DNA of 64,000 bases from Flavobacterium sp. GTDB lineage: Bacteria > Bacteroidota > Bacteroidia > Flavobacteriales > Flavobacteriaceae. The stretch covers positions 310,001-374,000 of the forward strand of contig JAQSDU010000020.1 of the NCBI GenBank assembly GCA_029946065.1, given 5' to 3'. The translations under genes and the position numbers were made by a program. The notes below the pieces were generated by a model. The model made no database searches and was not told the DNA's origin. It saw only the letters and a list, made by a program, of their open reading frames with translations. Positions 26,606 through 36,000 of this stretch are shown one piece after another (the first letter of the stretch is position 1; each line of letters begins with the position of its first letter).

Positions 26606-29167
26606 TTAGAATGGATAATTAATACCAATATTTAAAACAGCGTTGGCAAAATTATAATCGCGAAACCATTTTTTTCCGGTATCATCTGCTGGATTGTATG
26701 TTTTAAAGCCTAGGTCAAGCCTTACGGCGAATATACTCAGGTCATAGCGCAATCCAAAACCTGAACCGACAGCAATATCTGCCAACGACTTCAATCCGTC
26801 AAAATTACCACCCGGAATCGTAGCGTCGTCAAAGATATTCCAGATATTTCCGGCATCGACGAACAAAGCGCCTTTAAAACTGTTTAAAATTTTAAAACGA
26901 ATTTCTGCATTCATCGTAATTTTAAAATTTGCCTCATTAAAATCATAGGTGGAGCCGCTGCTTCCCGGTCCGAGTGAATAGGGTTGCCACGCACGAATAT
27001 CGTTAGAACCACCGGCAAAATAACTTCGTGAAAACGGCACGCTTGAGGAATTTCCATAAGGCACTGCAAGTCCCACAAATCCTCTTACGGCAACAACACG
27101 TTCGCTTTTTAAATCCCAGTGCTTGATGTATTCTAACTCGGTTTTGAAGTATTGCGAATATTGAATGCCGAAAACTTTTTTGCCGCTGATTTCATTGTCG
27201 ATGCCCTTGGTCGCCGTAGCGAAAAGTGAAAGCAGATTTCCTGCAGATTCCAATTTGGTTCGAAAAGTATAATAATCATTGTCTGTTATATTGTTGGGGT
27301 TTTTTGTTGTCTTTGAAAAAGTATAACTCGAGGCTAATATCAGGTTGTTTTCGGTCAGCCTGTTTTTGCGTTCGCGGATGCTACTGATGGTCTTATAATC
27401 GGCAGTATTCTGTGCAGGGCCTAGTCCATTTTCGAGTACATCTTCCAGAAAACCATTCGTCCCATTGTCGATAATTAGGTTGCCATCTTCGTTTACGTAA
27501 GCAGGATTTGTATTGTAGGTCTGCGCCAGTTGGTTGAGCTGGTCATAAGACGATTCATATACATTGAAGTAATTGCCAATATTGATGTTGTTTACATATT
27601 GAATGTTAAAAAGTTCAAATTTGGCATTGGAACCTCTTTTTGGTGTCCAATTATAAGCGAAAGAACCTGTAAAATTCTCTTTGTCTAATCCGATATTCTT
27701 TTGTTTTGCAAAACCAAGACTCATAACCGTTGACGGAATCATTCTTTTTGGTATGATTTTTTCGGTGTCAAACGGCAGTAAAATACGCGGAAAATTGAGT
27801 TTAGTATCAATTCCGTATTCGGAAATATTAAAAAAAGTATTGCTTGGGGTTTTGAGGGATCTTGATGCGCCGATATTGCCACGAGCGGCTACTTCTAATG
27901 TTTCAGCACCATTAAAGACATTACGAATTCCAATAGAAGTCGTTGCTTCTATTCCAAAATCCTGAATATTAGAGTGCGTAAAATCTAGTGATGCCCCAAA
28001 ACTGTATTTGTCGCGTGGCGTTAGGATAATGTTGGCAATGAGCGAATTACCGAGGCTGTCTTTTGGATCTGGTTTGTATTGAATTGAGGGATAATTGAAC
28101 ACATGAAGATTGCTCAGATACCTTGAAGTAAGGCTCGTACGAGTGTCAGAATACAAAGAACCTGGCGCAATAAAAACGGCATCGGTGAGTGCTTTGGGTT
28201 TGTATTTTAATTTTTTATGACTAAAGATATTGAAGTTTTTATAGGTCACACTGTCAGTCAACGGCTTATTGGTATTGTCGGTCGAATTATCGGATATAAT
28301 ATTGACTTCGCTGATTTTATAAATTTTAAAAGGCCGCGTCACGGTAGAATCGGCGACCCTAATGGTTTGGTCGTTGATCACCATTTCGATATTGGCTTTA
28401 TTGTTGGTGCCAACCGTATCAATTACATAAAGGATGTTGCTTTGTTGGAAATAATAAACGCCATTGTTACGAAACTTAGTTGTTAGTCGCGTTCTTTCTG
28501 CCTCAAAATTCTCGGTTTTAAACTGCTCACCAGTTTTTAAAAGCGATAATTCCTTTTTGTCATTGTATAAGGAGTCCAGTTGGGGCGAGGATATATCAGT
28601 TGAAATCGTATCAATGGTCGAAACAGGTCCTTTAATAATGTTATAAGTGATCTTGGCTCTTTTTCTTTTGAGCGTGTCTATTTTGTAAGTCGCCGCCGCA
28701 TCAAAGTATCCATTATTAAAAAGGTAGGATTTTAATCGTATAATAGATTTGTCTGTCCTTTTTGTGTCAACAACCACGGGCGCTTCTCCGGTTTTTTTAA
28801 GAAAATTGTGAATGCCGGAATACAAAAAAGATTCTCCTTTTCGCTTGACTTGCTTGGCAGAAAGCAACCTGATTTGGCGCGCCAGTTTTTTAGGGTTATG
28901 GATAAATTTCGCTTTATACGCCGAATCCGGATTAGGTTTTGCAAGGTTGTATAAATTCAATCGCAGCTTAAACCCCAAGAGCGCAGTATTGGGTTTTTGG
29001 TAGAGCAATTCCTCGAGCGTACCATCGTTATCTTTCTTGCCGTCAACAGTAATTTCATTTTTCTTGAGAAGGTATTTGCCATCTGGAACCCTTTTTACAG
29101 CGTTGCAAGCAGAAATAATAATTCCTAATAGAATAAATAGCGTTATTTTTGTCGAGAGTTTTCCCAA
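26606..29167 (-). CDS. tamL: TamL-type lipoprotein of the BamA/TamA (Omp85) family
   Basis: An 853-aa outer-membrane protein with a lipoprotein signal (LFILLGIIISAC) followed by CNAVKRVPDGKYLLKKNEI, the distinctive TamL start in Bacteroidota. POTRA-like domains (residues about 25-400) precede a 16-strand Omp85 barrel. The conserved VRGF-type motif appears in RVVAVRGFVGLAVPYG and the barrel ends LNIGINYPF. It probably works with TamB in outer-membrane protein or lipid traffic. The only plausible start is TTG at 29167: upstream in frame there is a stop, and the -7 box lies 21 bp before. tamB is not adjacent. Confidence 0.92.
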   Translation of the reverse strand: MGKLSTKITLFILLGIIISACNAVKRVPDGKYLLKKNEITVDGKKDNDGTLEELLYQKPNTALLGFKLRLNLYNLAKPNPDSAYKAKFIHNPKKLARQIRLLSAKQVKRKGESFLYSGIHNFLKKTGEAPVVVDTKRTDKSIIRLKSYLFNNGYFDAAATYKIDTLKRKRAKITYNIIKGPVSTIDTISTDISSPQLDSLYNDKKELSLLKTGEQFKTENFEAERTRLTTKFRNNGVYYFQQSNILYVIDTVGTNNKANIEMVINDQTIRVADSTVTRPFKIYKISEVNIISDNSTDNTNKPLTDSVTYKNFNIFSHKKLKYKPKALTDAVFIAPGSLYSDTRTSLTSRYLSNLHVFNYPSIQYKPDPKDSLGNSLIANIILTPRDKYSFGASLDFTHSNIQDFGIEATTSIGIRNVFNGAETLEVAARGNIGASRSLKTPSNTFFNISEYGIDTKLNFPRILLPFDTEKIIPKRMIPSTVMSLGFAKQKNIGLDKENFTGSFAYNWTPKRGSNAKFELFNIQYVNNINIGNYFNVYESSYDQLNQLAQTYNTNPAYVNEDGNLIIDNGTNGFLEDVLENGLGPAQNTADYKTISSIRERKNRLTENNLILASSYTFSKTTKNPNNITDNDYYTFRTKLESAGNLLSLFATATKGIDNEISGKKVFGIQYSQYFKTELEYIKHWDLKSERVVAVRGFVGLAVPYGNSSSVPFSRSYFAGGSNDIRAWQPYSLGPGSSGSTYDFNEANFKITMNAEIRFKILNSFKGALFVDAGNIWNIFDDATIPGGNFDGLKSLADIAVGSGFGLRYDLSIFAVRLDLGFKTYNPADDTGKKWFRDYNFANAVLNIGINYPF

Positions 29168-29188
29168 GTGTCCTTTAATATTTTAATT

Positions 29189-29196
29189 CAAAAGTA
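29189..29196 (-). promoter_or_regulatory. Bacteroidota -7 box for tamL
   Basis: Exact TACTTTTG on the minus strand, with the expected transcription start near 29182, leaving a leader of only about 15 nt before the TTG start codon. Confidence 0.55.
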
Positions 29197-29206
29197 CATT
29201 ATTTCC

Positions 29207-29935
29207 ATGGTTAGTAAAAACCAAATAAAGTTAATAACGTCGCTGCATCAAAAAAAATTCCGTATTGCGCACGGGCTTTTCATTGCCGAAGGTGCCAAAG
29301 TCATCCGTGAATTGCTCAATGCCGATTTTGAGTTACAAAATCTCTATGTCACCGAAGCACTTTTTAAAGACATCGAAGCGCCAAAAAGGCTAGAAATTTC
29401 TGAAAGCGATCTTAAAAAAATCAGCGCACTCACCGTTCCCAATAATTGTTTGGCAGTCTTTAAGATAAAATCACCAAGTGAAATCAAAATAAGCGGATTG
29501 ATTTTAGCACTTGACGATATCCGTGACCCGGGAAATTTGGGAACAATTTTGAGGCTTTGTGATTGGTTCGGTATCGAAGAATTGGTTTGCTCTGAACAAA
29601 CTGTCGATATTTATAATCCAAAAGTGGTGCAGGCAACAATGGGTTCGATTGCGCGCGTGAATGTCAATTATTTGGATTTGGAAGACTTCCTGAAAAACAC
29701 AAAACTTCCTGTTTTTGGAACTTTTATGGATGGTGATAACATTTATAAAACTGATTTGCCCAAAGAAGGAATTATTATTATGGGCAATGAAGCCAACGGC
29801 ATTTCGATTGAAATTGAAAAAATTGCAAAAAACCGGTTGTCAATTCCGAGATATGGAAAATTGCAGCAAACCGAAAGCCTGAATGTCGCAACCGCAACCG
29901 CAATTATACTGAGCGAATTTAGAAGGCAAATCTAG
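29207..29935 (+). CDS. TrmH/SpoU-family RNA 2'-O-methyltransferase
   Basis: A 242-aa SPOUT-class methyltransferase. An N-terminal substrate-binding domain (HQKKFRIAHGLFIAEGAKVI) is followed by the three SpoU motifs: LDDIRDPGNLGTILR, IIMGNEANGIS and IPRYGKLQQTESLNVATATAI, which form the trefoil knot and bind SAM. Likely modifies a ribose in tRNA or 23S rRNA. Among relatives RlmB, TrmH and TsnR, the target cannot be decided from sequence. Start ATG 29207 (MVSKNQIKLI) is preferred over 29168, which overlaps the divergent tamL start. Confidence 0.92.
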   Translation: MVSKNQIKLITSLHQKKFRIAHGLFIAEGAKVIRELLNADFELQNLYVTEALFKDIEAPKRLEISESDLKKISALTVPNNCLAVFKIKSPSEIKISGLILALDDIRDPGNLGTILRLCDWFGIEELVCSEQTVDIYNPKVVQATMGSIARVNVNYLDLEDFLKNTKLPVFGTFMDGDNIYKTDLPKEGIIIMGNEANGISIEIEKIAKNRLSIPRYGKLQQTESLNVATATAIILSEFRRQI

Positions 29936-29972
29936 TAAACGCTCTAGAAAAGTAATGTCTTTGCGGAAAAAA

Positions 29973-30677
29973 TTAATGAAAAGTAAAATTCACAAAAATC
30001 GCACGTGACTTCATGCCATCAATATTTGAGGTCCATGGACTGTTCGGGTCGTTATCGGGAACAAGTTCGTTTTGCAAACTAAAAACACCACGAATAGAAG
30101 GCGAGAATTTAAAATATTCAAAATACAGATCAATTCCAACGCCCAATTCATAAAAATTTGTCCATTTGATCATCCTGAAACGTGCTTGTGCATTGTCGTC
30201 ACGGGCGGTAGCATTACTTGATAAATTCAGTGCCGTTCCAACGCCAGCAACAAGATACGGACGAATATTTCCGGTTCTTGCGGCAGAGAATTTTAGCAAA
30301 AGCGGGAAATGAAGATAGGTCGATTTTACTTCGCGCAAAGCATCAAATTCATTGGCGAATCCTGGGAAAGTCAAATTTCGTTGGTTGAAGTACAAACCCG
30401 GTTCAAAACGCAGGTTAAAAGACTCGTTGAGTCGCAAATTACCAACCAATCCAACATTAAAACCGATACTTTTGTCAACCCTTACGTCTTGATTAACGGG
30501 TGTTTTATAGTCAAATTTAAACTGATAGGAATTGAATCCAAGAAAATAACCCCAATGTACTTTCTGCTTATCGAAATTTTCAAGATTGATAATCGGATTT
30601 TTCTGGAACATACTGCCAAATTGCGCAGTTGCAGAAAAAGAAATTACCAGTAAAAAAAACAAAATATACTGTCTCAT
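29973..30677 (-). CDS. porT: PorT-family T9SS outer-membrane protein
   Basis: A 234-aa beta-barrel protein with signal peptide (FLLVISFSATAQ). The first mature residues FGSMFQKNPIINLENFDKQ and the WGYFLGFNSYQFKFDY strand are characteristic of PorT/SprT, a component needed for type IX secretion. It ends with the barrel strand AIFVNFTFH. The gene is 1 bp after ubiE/menG, an arrangement also known for Flavobacterium sprT, which supports the specific assignment over generic PorT-like barrels. Confidence 0.9.
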   Translation of the reverse strand: MRQYILFFLLVISFSATAQFGSMFQKNPIINLENFDKQKVHWGYFLGFNSYQFKFDYKTPVNQDVRVDKSIGFNVGLVGNLRLNESFNLRFEPGLYFNQRNLTFPGFANEFDALREVKSTYLHFPLLLKFSAARTGNIRPYLVAGVGTALNLSSNATARDDNAQARFRMIKWTNFYELGVGIDLYFEYFKFSPSIRGVFSLQNELVPDNDPNSPWTSNIDGMKSRAIFVNFTFH

Positions 30678-30678
30678 A

Positions 30679-31410
30679 CTATTTTTTAGATGCTGAATAA
30701 ATGGTCGCCACGCCGAATGTCTGCGGCATAGACTTAACGTTTATAAACCCAATTTTCCTTAAAATATTGTTTAGTGTTTCACCATAAGGGAAAACAGAAG
30801 CAGAATCGGACAAATAGCGATAAGCAGAACGGTCTTTCGAAAACAGTTTTCCAATCATCGGTAAAATGAATTTCGAATAAAAACGGTAACCTTGCTTGAA
30901 TGGCGTTTTCACAGGAACTGATGTTTCCAGAATTACAAAGATTCCGCCGGGTTTTAATACACGCAATATTTCTGAAAGTCCTTTATCAAGCGTTTCAAAA
31001 TTTCTGATACCGAAACTTACCGTAATAGCATCAAAAGTATTGTCTTGATAAGGCATGTTTTCAGAATCGGCTAAGATCATTTCTATTTGCTGCGATAGGT
31101 TTTTTGCTGCAATTTTTTGCCTTCCTACATCGAGCATTCCAGCAGAAATATCTAGTCCGATAATTTTTTCAGCCTTCGTTTCGGCCATTAAAATCGCAAG
31201 ATCGCCCGTTCCTGTCGCAATGTCTAAAATGTTTTTCGGATTGGTATCAGCAACGATTTTAAGTACTTTTTTGCGCCATTTGATATCAATGCCAAACGAA
31301 ATGACGCGGTTGAGTCCGTCGTAATTTGTTGAAATGTTGTCAAACATCTGTGCGACCTGTTCTTTTTTTCCAAGTTCAGAATCTTTGTATGGCTTAATAT
31401 TTTCGGGCAT
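30679..31410 (-). CDS. ubiE: Demethylmenaquinone C-methyltransferase (UbiE/MenG)
   Basis: A 243-aa class I SAM-dependent methyltransferase that makes menaquinone from demethylmenaquinone. Motifs: [18 protein letters not shown] motif I ([13 protein letters not shown]), the family signature VSFGIRNF, and [14 protein letters not shown]. Menaquinone is the usual quinone in this class, so the MenG reaction is the likely one. The start is ATG 31410; the frame continues to a TTG at 31431, but that TTG is part of the TACCTTTG -7 box. Confidence 0.95.
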   Translation of the reverse strand: MPENIKPYKDSELGKKEQVAQMFDNISTNYDGLNRVISFGIDIKWRKKVLKIVADTNPKNILDIATGTGDLAILMAETKAEKIIGLDISAGMLDVGRQKIAAKNLSQQIEMILADSENMPYQDNTFDAITVSFGIRNFETLDKGLSEILRVLKPGGIFVILETSVPVKTPFKQGYRFYSKFILPMIGKLFSKDRSAYRYLSDSASVFPYGETLNNILRKIGFINVKSMPQTFGVATIYSASKK

Positions 31411-31428
31411 TTTCAATTTTAATTTTGG

Positions 31429-31436
31429 CAAAGGTA
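31429..31436 (-). promoter_or_regulatory. Bacteroidota -7 box for ubiE-porT
   Basis: Exact TACCTTTG on the minus strand, 18 bp before the ubiE ATG. Just upstream is an AT-rich patch with several direct repeats of ATTAGATAATT-like words (31441-31485). Confidence 0.55.
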
Positions 31437-31640
31437 GTTTTAATTAGATAATTAACGAATTAGATAATTGGATAATTAGCGAATGGAGCCTAAAATGTTC
31501 CGCATTTGGCGAAGTTGCCAGATTTCGATTGGAGTATTTTTGAAGATAAGAAGCAAATATACAATAAACACCTAAACTTTAAATATTTGGCACTCATTTT
31601 CAATAGAATCCAAGTGTTATTTTATTGTCACATTTCCTAA

Positions 31641-32129
31641 TTAAAATCTGACGAAAGTTTCATAAGTAAATTCAAAATTGTGCTTTTCGTCTTTTGGGTG
31701 GAATTCCGATTCGACTATTTTCCACTCATTGCCATTGATTTCAGGAAAAAAGGCATCGCCTTCAAAATGCGCATGGACTTTTGTAATATCTAGTTTATCG
31801 GCATATGGCATTCCGAGGTTGTAAATTTCCCCACCACCAATTATATAGGAGTCTTGATTTTTTGGCACAGCCGCAATCGCTTGTTCGATATTAAAAACTA
31901 CCATGCAATCATCATAAGCTACGCTGTAATTTTTGTCACGTGTGATGATGATGTGCTTTCTGTTAGGCAATGGTTTCGGGAAGCTCTCGAAAGTTTTCCT
32001 TCCCATAATGATATGATGTCCGGAAGTCAGTTGTTTGAATCGTTTGAAATCATCTGGCAGATGCCACAGCAATTGGTTGTCTTTCCCCAGTGCATTGTTT
32101 TCGGCAATGGCCGCAATCATTATTATCAT
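31641..32129 (-). CDS. folA: Dihydrofolate reductase
   Basis: A 162-aa enzyme reducing dihydrofolate to tetrahydrofolate with NADPH. The catalytic Asp is in WHLPDDFKRFK after the Met20-loop segment AENNALGKDNQLLW; other blocks are HHIIMGRKTFESFPKPLPNR and YIIGGGEIYNLGMPYADKL. thyA, whose reaction produces dihydrofolate, lies about 6 kb away but in another unit. The start overlaps the stop of the 2TM gene by one base (TAATG). Confidence 0.96.
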   Translation of the reverse strand: MIIMIAAIAENNALGKDNQLLWHLPDDFKRFKQLTSGHHIIMGRKTFESFPKPLPNRKHIIITRDKNYSVAYDDCMVVFNIEQAIAAVPKNQDSYIIGGGEIYNLGMPYADKLDITKVHAHFEGDAFFPEINGNEWKIVESEFHPKDEKHNFEFTYETFVRF

Positions 32130-32470
32130 TATAGGTTGTTTTTTTCAGAATCGGCTTCTGTTTTGGTTTCCAGTTGGCGCAGTCGATTTTTTTGTTTTTC
32201 GATCAAGCGGTCAATCTGTTCGCGTTCCCATTCTTTGTTCATAAAGCGATCTGTAATATACACTTTTATGAAATGGAAAATAAAAAGGAAAAGCCAAATC
32301 GTGATACCCCATTTGTACCATTGCGTAGGAAGGCCATATTCAAGCAGGTCGTTGGCGACGAACATAAATAGGCTGCCGATGATAAAGAACACAAAATGAA
32401 AGTATAAGACCTTCTTTTGACGGATCCTTCGGCGTGCATATTCGTATAGTTCATGTACTTGTTTTTCCAT
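32129..32470 (-). CDS. 2TM domain-containing protein
   Basis: A 113-aa membrane protein with a YEYARRRIRQKK N-terminal helix, two membrane segments (FHFVFFIIGSLFMFVA and WGITIWLFLFIFHFIKVY) and a charged C-terminal tail with EREQIDRLIEKQKNRLRQLE. This is the 2TM family, common in Bacteroidota and in histidine-kinase N-termini, with no known activity. ATG 32470 is chosen since MEKQVHELYEYARRRI is the usual family start. Cotranscribed with folA. Confidence 0.85.
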   Translation of the reverse strand: MEKQVHELYEYARRRIRQKKVLYFHFVFFIIGSLFMFVANDLLEYGLPTQWYKWGITIWLFLFIFHFIKVYITDRFMNKEWEREQIDRLIEKQKNRLRQLETKTEADSEKNNL

Positions 32471-32490
32471 TTTTAGCTCTTTTGCGCATT

Positions 32491-32521
32491 TAAAGATAAA
32501 ATTTATTTCGAAAATTAACAA
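32491..32521 (-). promoter_or_regulatory. Promoter for the 2TM-folA unit
   Basis: TTG (-33, at 32521-32519) followed after 20 bp by TATCTTTA (-7, one mismatch to TAnnTTTG) at 32498-32491, about 20 bp before the ATG. Confidence 0.5.
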
Positions 32522-32653
32522 TTTTGATTTAGGGATAATTTAAACTGCAAACGTTTTCATGCTTTACATTAATTTTTTAAAGTATTAATTATTAAGAATT
32601 TAAATAGAATTTGTGCTAAATATTATCATAATCTTAAATCTGCTAAACTGGTG

Positions 32654-32683
32654 TTGAAGTTTCATGATAATTTATTTTCTTTG
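32654..32683 (+). promoter_or_regulatory. Promoter for the CBM48 protein gene
   Basis: TTG at 32654-32656, 19-bp spacer, then TTTCTTTG (one mismatch to TAnnTTTG) at 32676-32683. The ATG is 28 bp downstream. Confidence 0.5.
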
Positions 32684-32710
32684 CGCTATAAATCTAAAAA
32701 TTAATTAGTT

Positions 32711-33007
32711 ATGGCAATCAAGAAACAATTTATAAAAACGAAACCGGTTTGTAAAGTAACATTCTCTATTGACGGAGCAGATGCACAAACAGCCGCTGTA
32801 GTAGGCGATTTTAACAATTGGGATCCAAAAGCGGGTGAACTTGGAAAATTGAAAAACGGTACTTTTAAAGCTACTTTCGATTTAACAAAAGATGCTTCTT
32901 ACGAATTCAAATATCTTATTGATGGCGTTTTCGTAAACGAAACAGAAGCTGATGCTTACCAATGGAATGACTTCGCAGGTGCTGAAAACAGTGTATTGGC
33001 TTTGTAA
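32711..33007 (+). CDS. Small isoamylase-early-set / glycogen-binding (CBM48-like) domain protein
   Basis: A 98-aa cytoplasmic protein consisting of a single Ig-like E-set domain: CKVTFSIDGADAQTAAVVGDFNNWDP carries the conserved GDFNNW carbohydrate-binding strand, and YEFKYLIDGVFVNETEADAY matches the second half of AMPK-beta/isoamylase E-set domains. No catalytic domain is present. It may bind a glucan or act as a regulator; the ligand is unproved. It has its own promoter and terminator. Confidence 0.88.
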   Translation: MAIKKQFIKTKPVCKVTFSIDGADAQTAAVVGDFNNWDPKAGELGKLKNGTFKATFDLTKDASYEFKYLIDGVFVNETEADAYQWNDFAGAENSVLAL

Positions 33008-33026
33008 TCAAAACCAAATGAAATTA

Positions 33027-33056
33027 AAATCCGCTCAAAAAGAGCGGATTTTTTTG
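33027..33056 (+). terminator. Rho-independent terminator after the CBM48 protein gene
   Basis: Arms ATCCGCTC and GAGCGGAT with a 5-nt loop and six T. It may also serve the convergent metalloprotease gene. Confidence 0.88.
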
Positions 33057-33062
33057 TTTCTA

Positions 33063-36000
33063 TTAGTAAACAATTTTCTTCGAAACTGTTTTTCCGCCAG
33101 CCGTAACCTGAACAATTAAAACTTGTTGCTGAATGTTGAGGTTGTTGATTGCCAAAACGGGTAAATTGATGTTTTTATTTTCATAAATGAGTCTCCCGCG
33201 CACATCAAAAAGCCTAACATCGCTTATGTTTTCTTGCGCATTGATATGGATGGTGTTGTCTTTTTTGAAAACAACTACGCTATTCACCAGTTCAGGATTT
33301 TCTATTCCCAAGGTTGTATTTTGATAAACAATTGAAAAACGATTATCGTATGCTCCTTCCGTAGCGGGGAATGCATAAACTGAATTTTTTAGGTCATGTA
33401 CGATTCCGGTCGCAGCATCATAAAGAAAAATATCTTGCTCTTCGAGGAATATTCCGTCAACATGATCAATAGAAATTACGAATTCATCAGAGGCTATCGC
33501 ATTAAAACTTAACGGTATTGCATCTGTTACATCAAATGGCAAAGCGCGTGCCTGTATATTGAATTTTTGATCACCAATCAAAGAAGCAATGTGGTTAATA
33601 TTGCTTTCAATCTGTTTTGCATCAACTGATACATCAATGCCTGAGGTAGCGCCATCCATATATCCTATTAAGATTTGGTTCTGTAACCCAACCGAATTAG
33701 ACAAATTGAGCCATATCCTATCTTTTTCAATATTGGCATTCCTAAAGAAAATAGCCGAGTTGCTGCCCGTACGCATTGCATTGGTAAACGTCGCTACTCC
33801 CGATACAGGTGTTTTTAACAAGAATCCTTGTCCGATAGCAATTGTTCCGTCTGGAGTGGCGCCGCCAGCCGGTGATGTTGTGCCAAAAGTAGTATATGTT
33901 GCATAATTGGCTCCCGAAGGGGCGTCTTGGTTCGTATGTGTCCAAAAATAAAGTTCTCCTGGATTCTGAGCCAAAAATAAATCTGCGCTTATAGTTGACG
34001 GATAGGGGTTGCCTAACATATTGTATCCTTTGCCAGTAACTGCCGTATTGGTAATAGCAATAGTTGCATTTCCATTATTTGGGATTCCATTAAATACCCC
34101 GTAGAAAGTTGCTAATGTGGCATTGGTCGGAAAATCATTAGGTGCGCGAAGCATGTATCCTTTGGCTTTTAAAAAAGATACACCGCTGGGTTCCGGAATA
34201 ACGGCGAAAGAGTTGTTGGTTTCATTGAGCGTATAGAAGCGAGAAGCTCCTATTGGTGGCGATACAGTTTGCGGAGAAAAAAGCTTCAAATCCTGACCGG
34301 CTACTGGGGAACCCCAATATACATAATCTAGTCTTCGCATTATTGCATTTCTCTTAACGGTAATTTTTCCCGAGTTTGGAACGTCTTTGATTTGTATCAA
34401 ATTGGCATTGTTTTCTATGGTCAAGTTGGCGGTTGCGGCAACAGTTACGGCACCATCAATAATAAGGTCGTGTGATGGTAAAAAGGTAGTTGCGGATGTT
34501 CCAGTTACATTTAGCGAACAGGCCTCGAGATTTCCAGTTGATGTATAAGCCCCGTTGATTACTGCCGCTATATTGTTTACTGGGCGGCCATTATCCCATA
34601 CACTACCATTCCATGTGGATGTTATCGTTCCGCATGATATTGGAGTTGAGGAAAGACTACAAATATTGAGACTCCAGCCGGTTAGACTTCCGCCGTCTCC
34701 AGTCGCTCCATCAGCGATACGAAGCGTCCAGACGCCTTGTGCCGATTGCCCATTGAGCGTTGATAGAAGTTGCGCTGGTTTGATTGTTCCAGTAATAGCA
34801 GGATTGGTGCCGCAGACTAACGTTATTCCGGAGTCGTCAAAAGTGGAACTCATATTGTCATTTGAGCTGCATTTTCCAGACACTAATTGTATTTGTGTTC
34901 CGGCCGGGCTTATTAGTGTAAGCGTCAGATCGGCGACCCAAGTATGCGTGATTTGTACTGATATATTTACATCGGAGATGGTATCGGCTGACGGTATTGT
35001 AATTGTTGAATTAATTGTCGGCGTTCCAGATGCGCTAATTGCAAGAGGAATATTTGTAGATGCTGTTGTATTACAATTTACTTGTCCGGTCGTAAAACGG
35101 TAAGCGCCGCTTTGTGTACCCTGACAAGCATAATTTTTTGGCAATACCCTCCAGAAATAATTGGTATTTTGAGACAATCCGCTAGCGTTATAACTATTGG
35201 TAGTTGTATTTGCACTTTGTATGATATTTGAAAAATCGATATCAGTTGCGATTTCGACATTATAGGAAGAAGCTACCGCATCTGCCGACCAGTTCAACGT
35301 GGTGTTTGTTGGTTGGGCATATGCTTCGTTGGTTGGTGAAATTAGGACAACCGGACTAAAGCCCGAGTTTAGTATTTCGAGGTATAACTTTACAGTCCTG
35401 CTTGTAGCGCCCGACGTTCCAGTTACGGTCATTGTATAAAATCCTGGCGTACAATTCTGTGTATTTCCTATTAGAAGTGCTATTGTTCCGCTTGAATTAG
35501 TCGAAATCGGAGAGAAAGACACCGTAGAACCAGCTGGATTTCCGGTTACACTAAATGTGGTCGTGCCTGAAAAACCTCCTATTGCGTTATAATTCATGCT
35601 AAAATTTGCATCTGAACCTTGACAGAAAGATTTGTTCTGTCCGTCTGCTACTCCTGAAAAAGCAAGGGAAAAAGTTGATCCTGCGGCAATAGTCGTGAAG
35701 TTACTATTGGAAACATCGTAAAAAATATTCCCATTACCGCGTACCATAATTCTGTTGGTATTGCCTATAGAGGTTGGAATAGTCACAGTTTCTGTGCCGT
35801 CATTGGGTACTTTGGAAGCCAACAAAACAGGGAAACTCGTACCGCCGTTCGAAGACATATAAATATCAACGAAGGCACAGTTAACACCGTTTGCCGTAGT
35901 GCCGGCCACATCCCAGGTTACGGTTTGATTCGAAGCGGCTGTCCATGAAACATTGGTGTTTGGTGTGCTTACCAAAAATGGTCCGGCTGTTCCGTTTACA

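Noticed and set aside
31436..31640. Possible small RNA or gene between ubiE and folA
   Set aside because: The stretch has direct ATTAGATAATT-like repeats and a fragment of AT-rich DNA but no promoter-terminator pair or plausible ORF, so it is mentioned only with the ubiE promoter.
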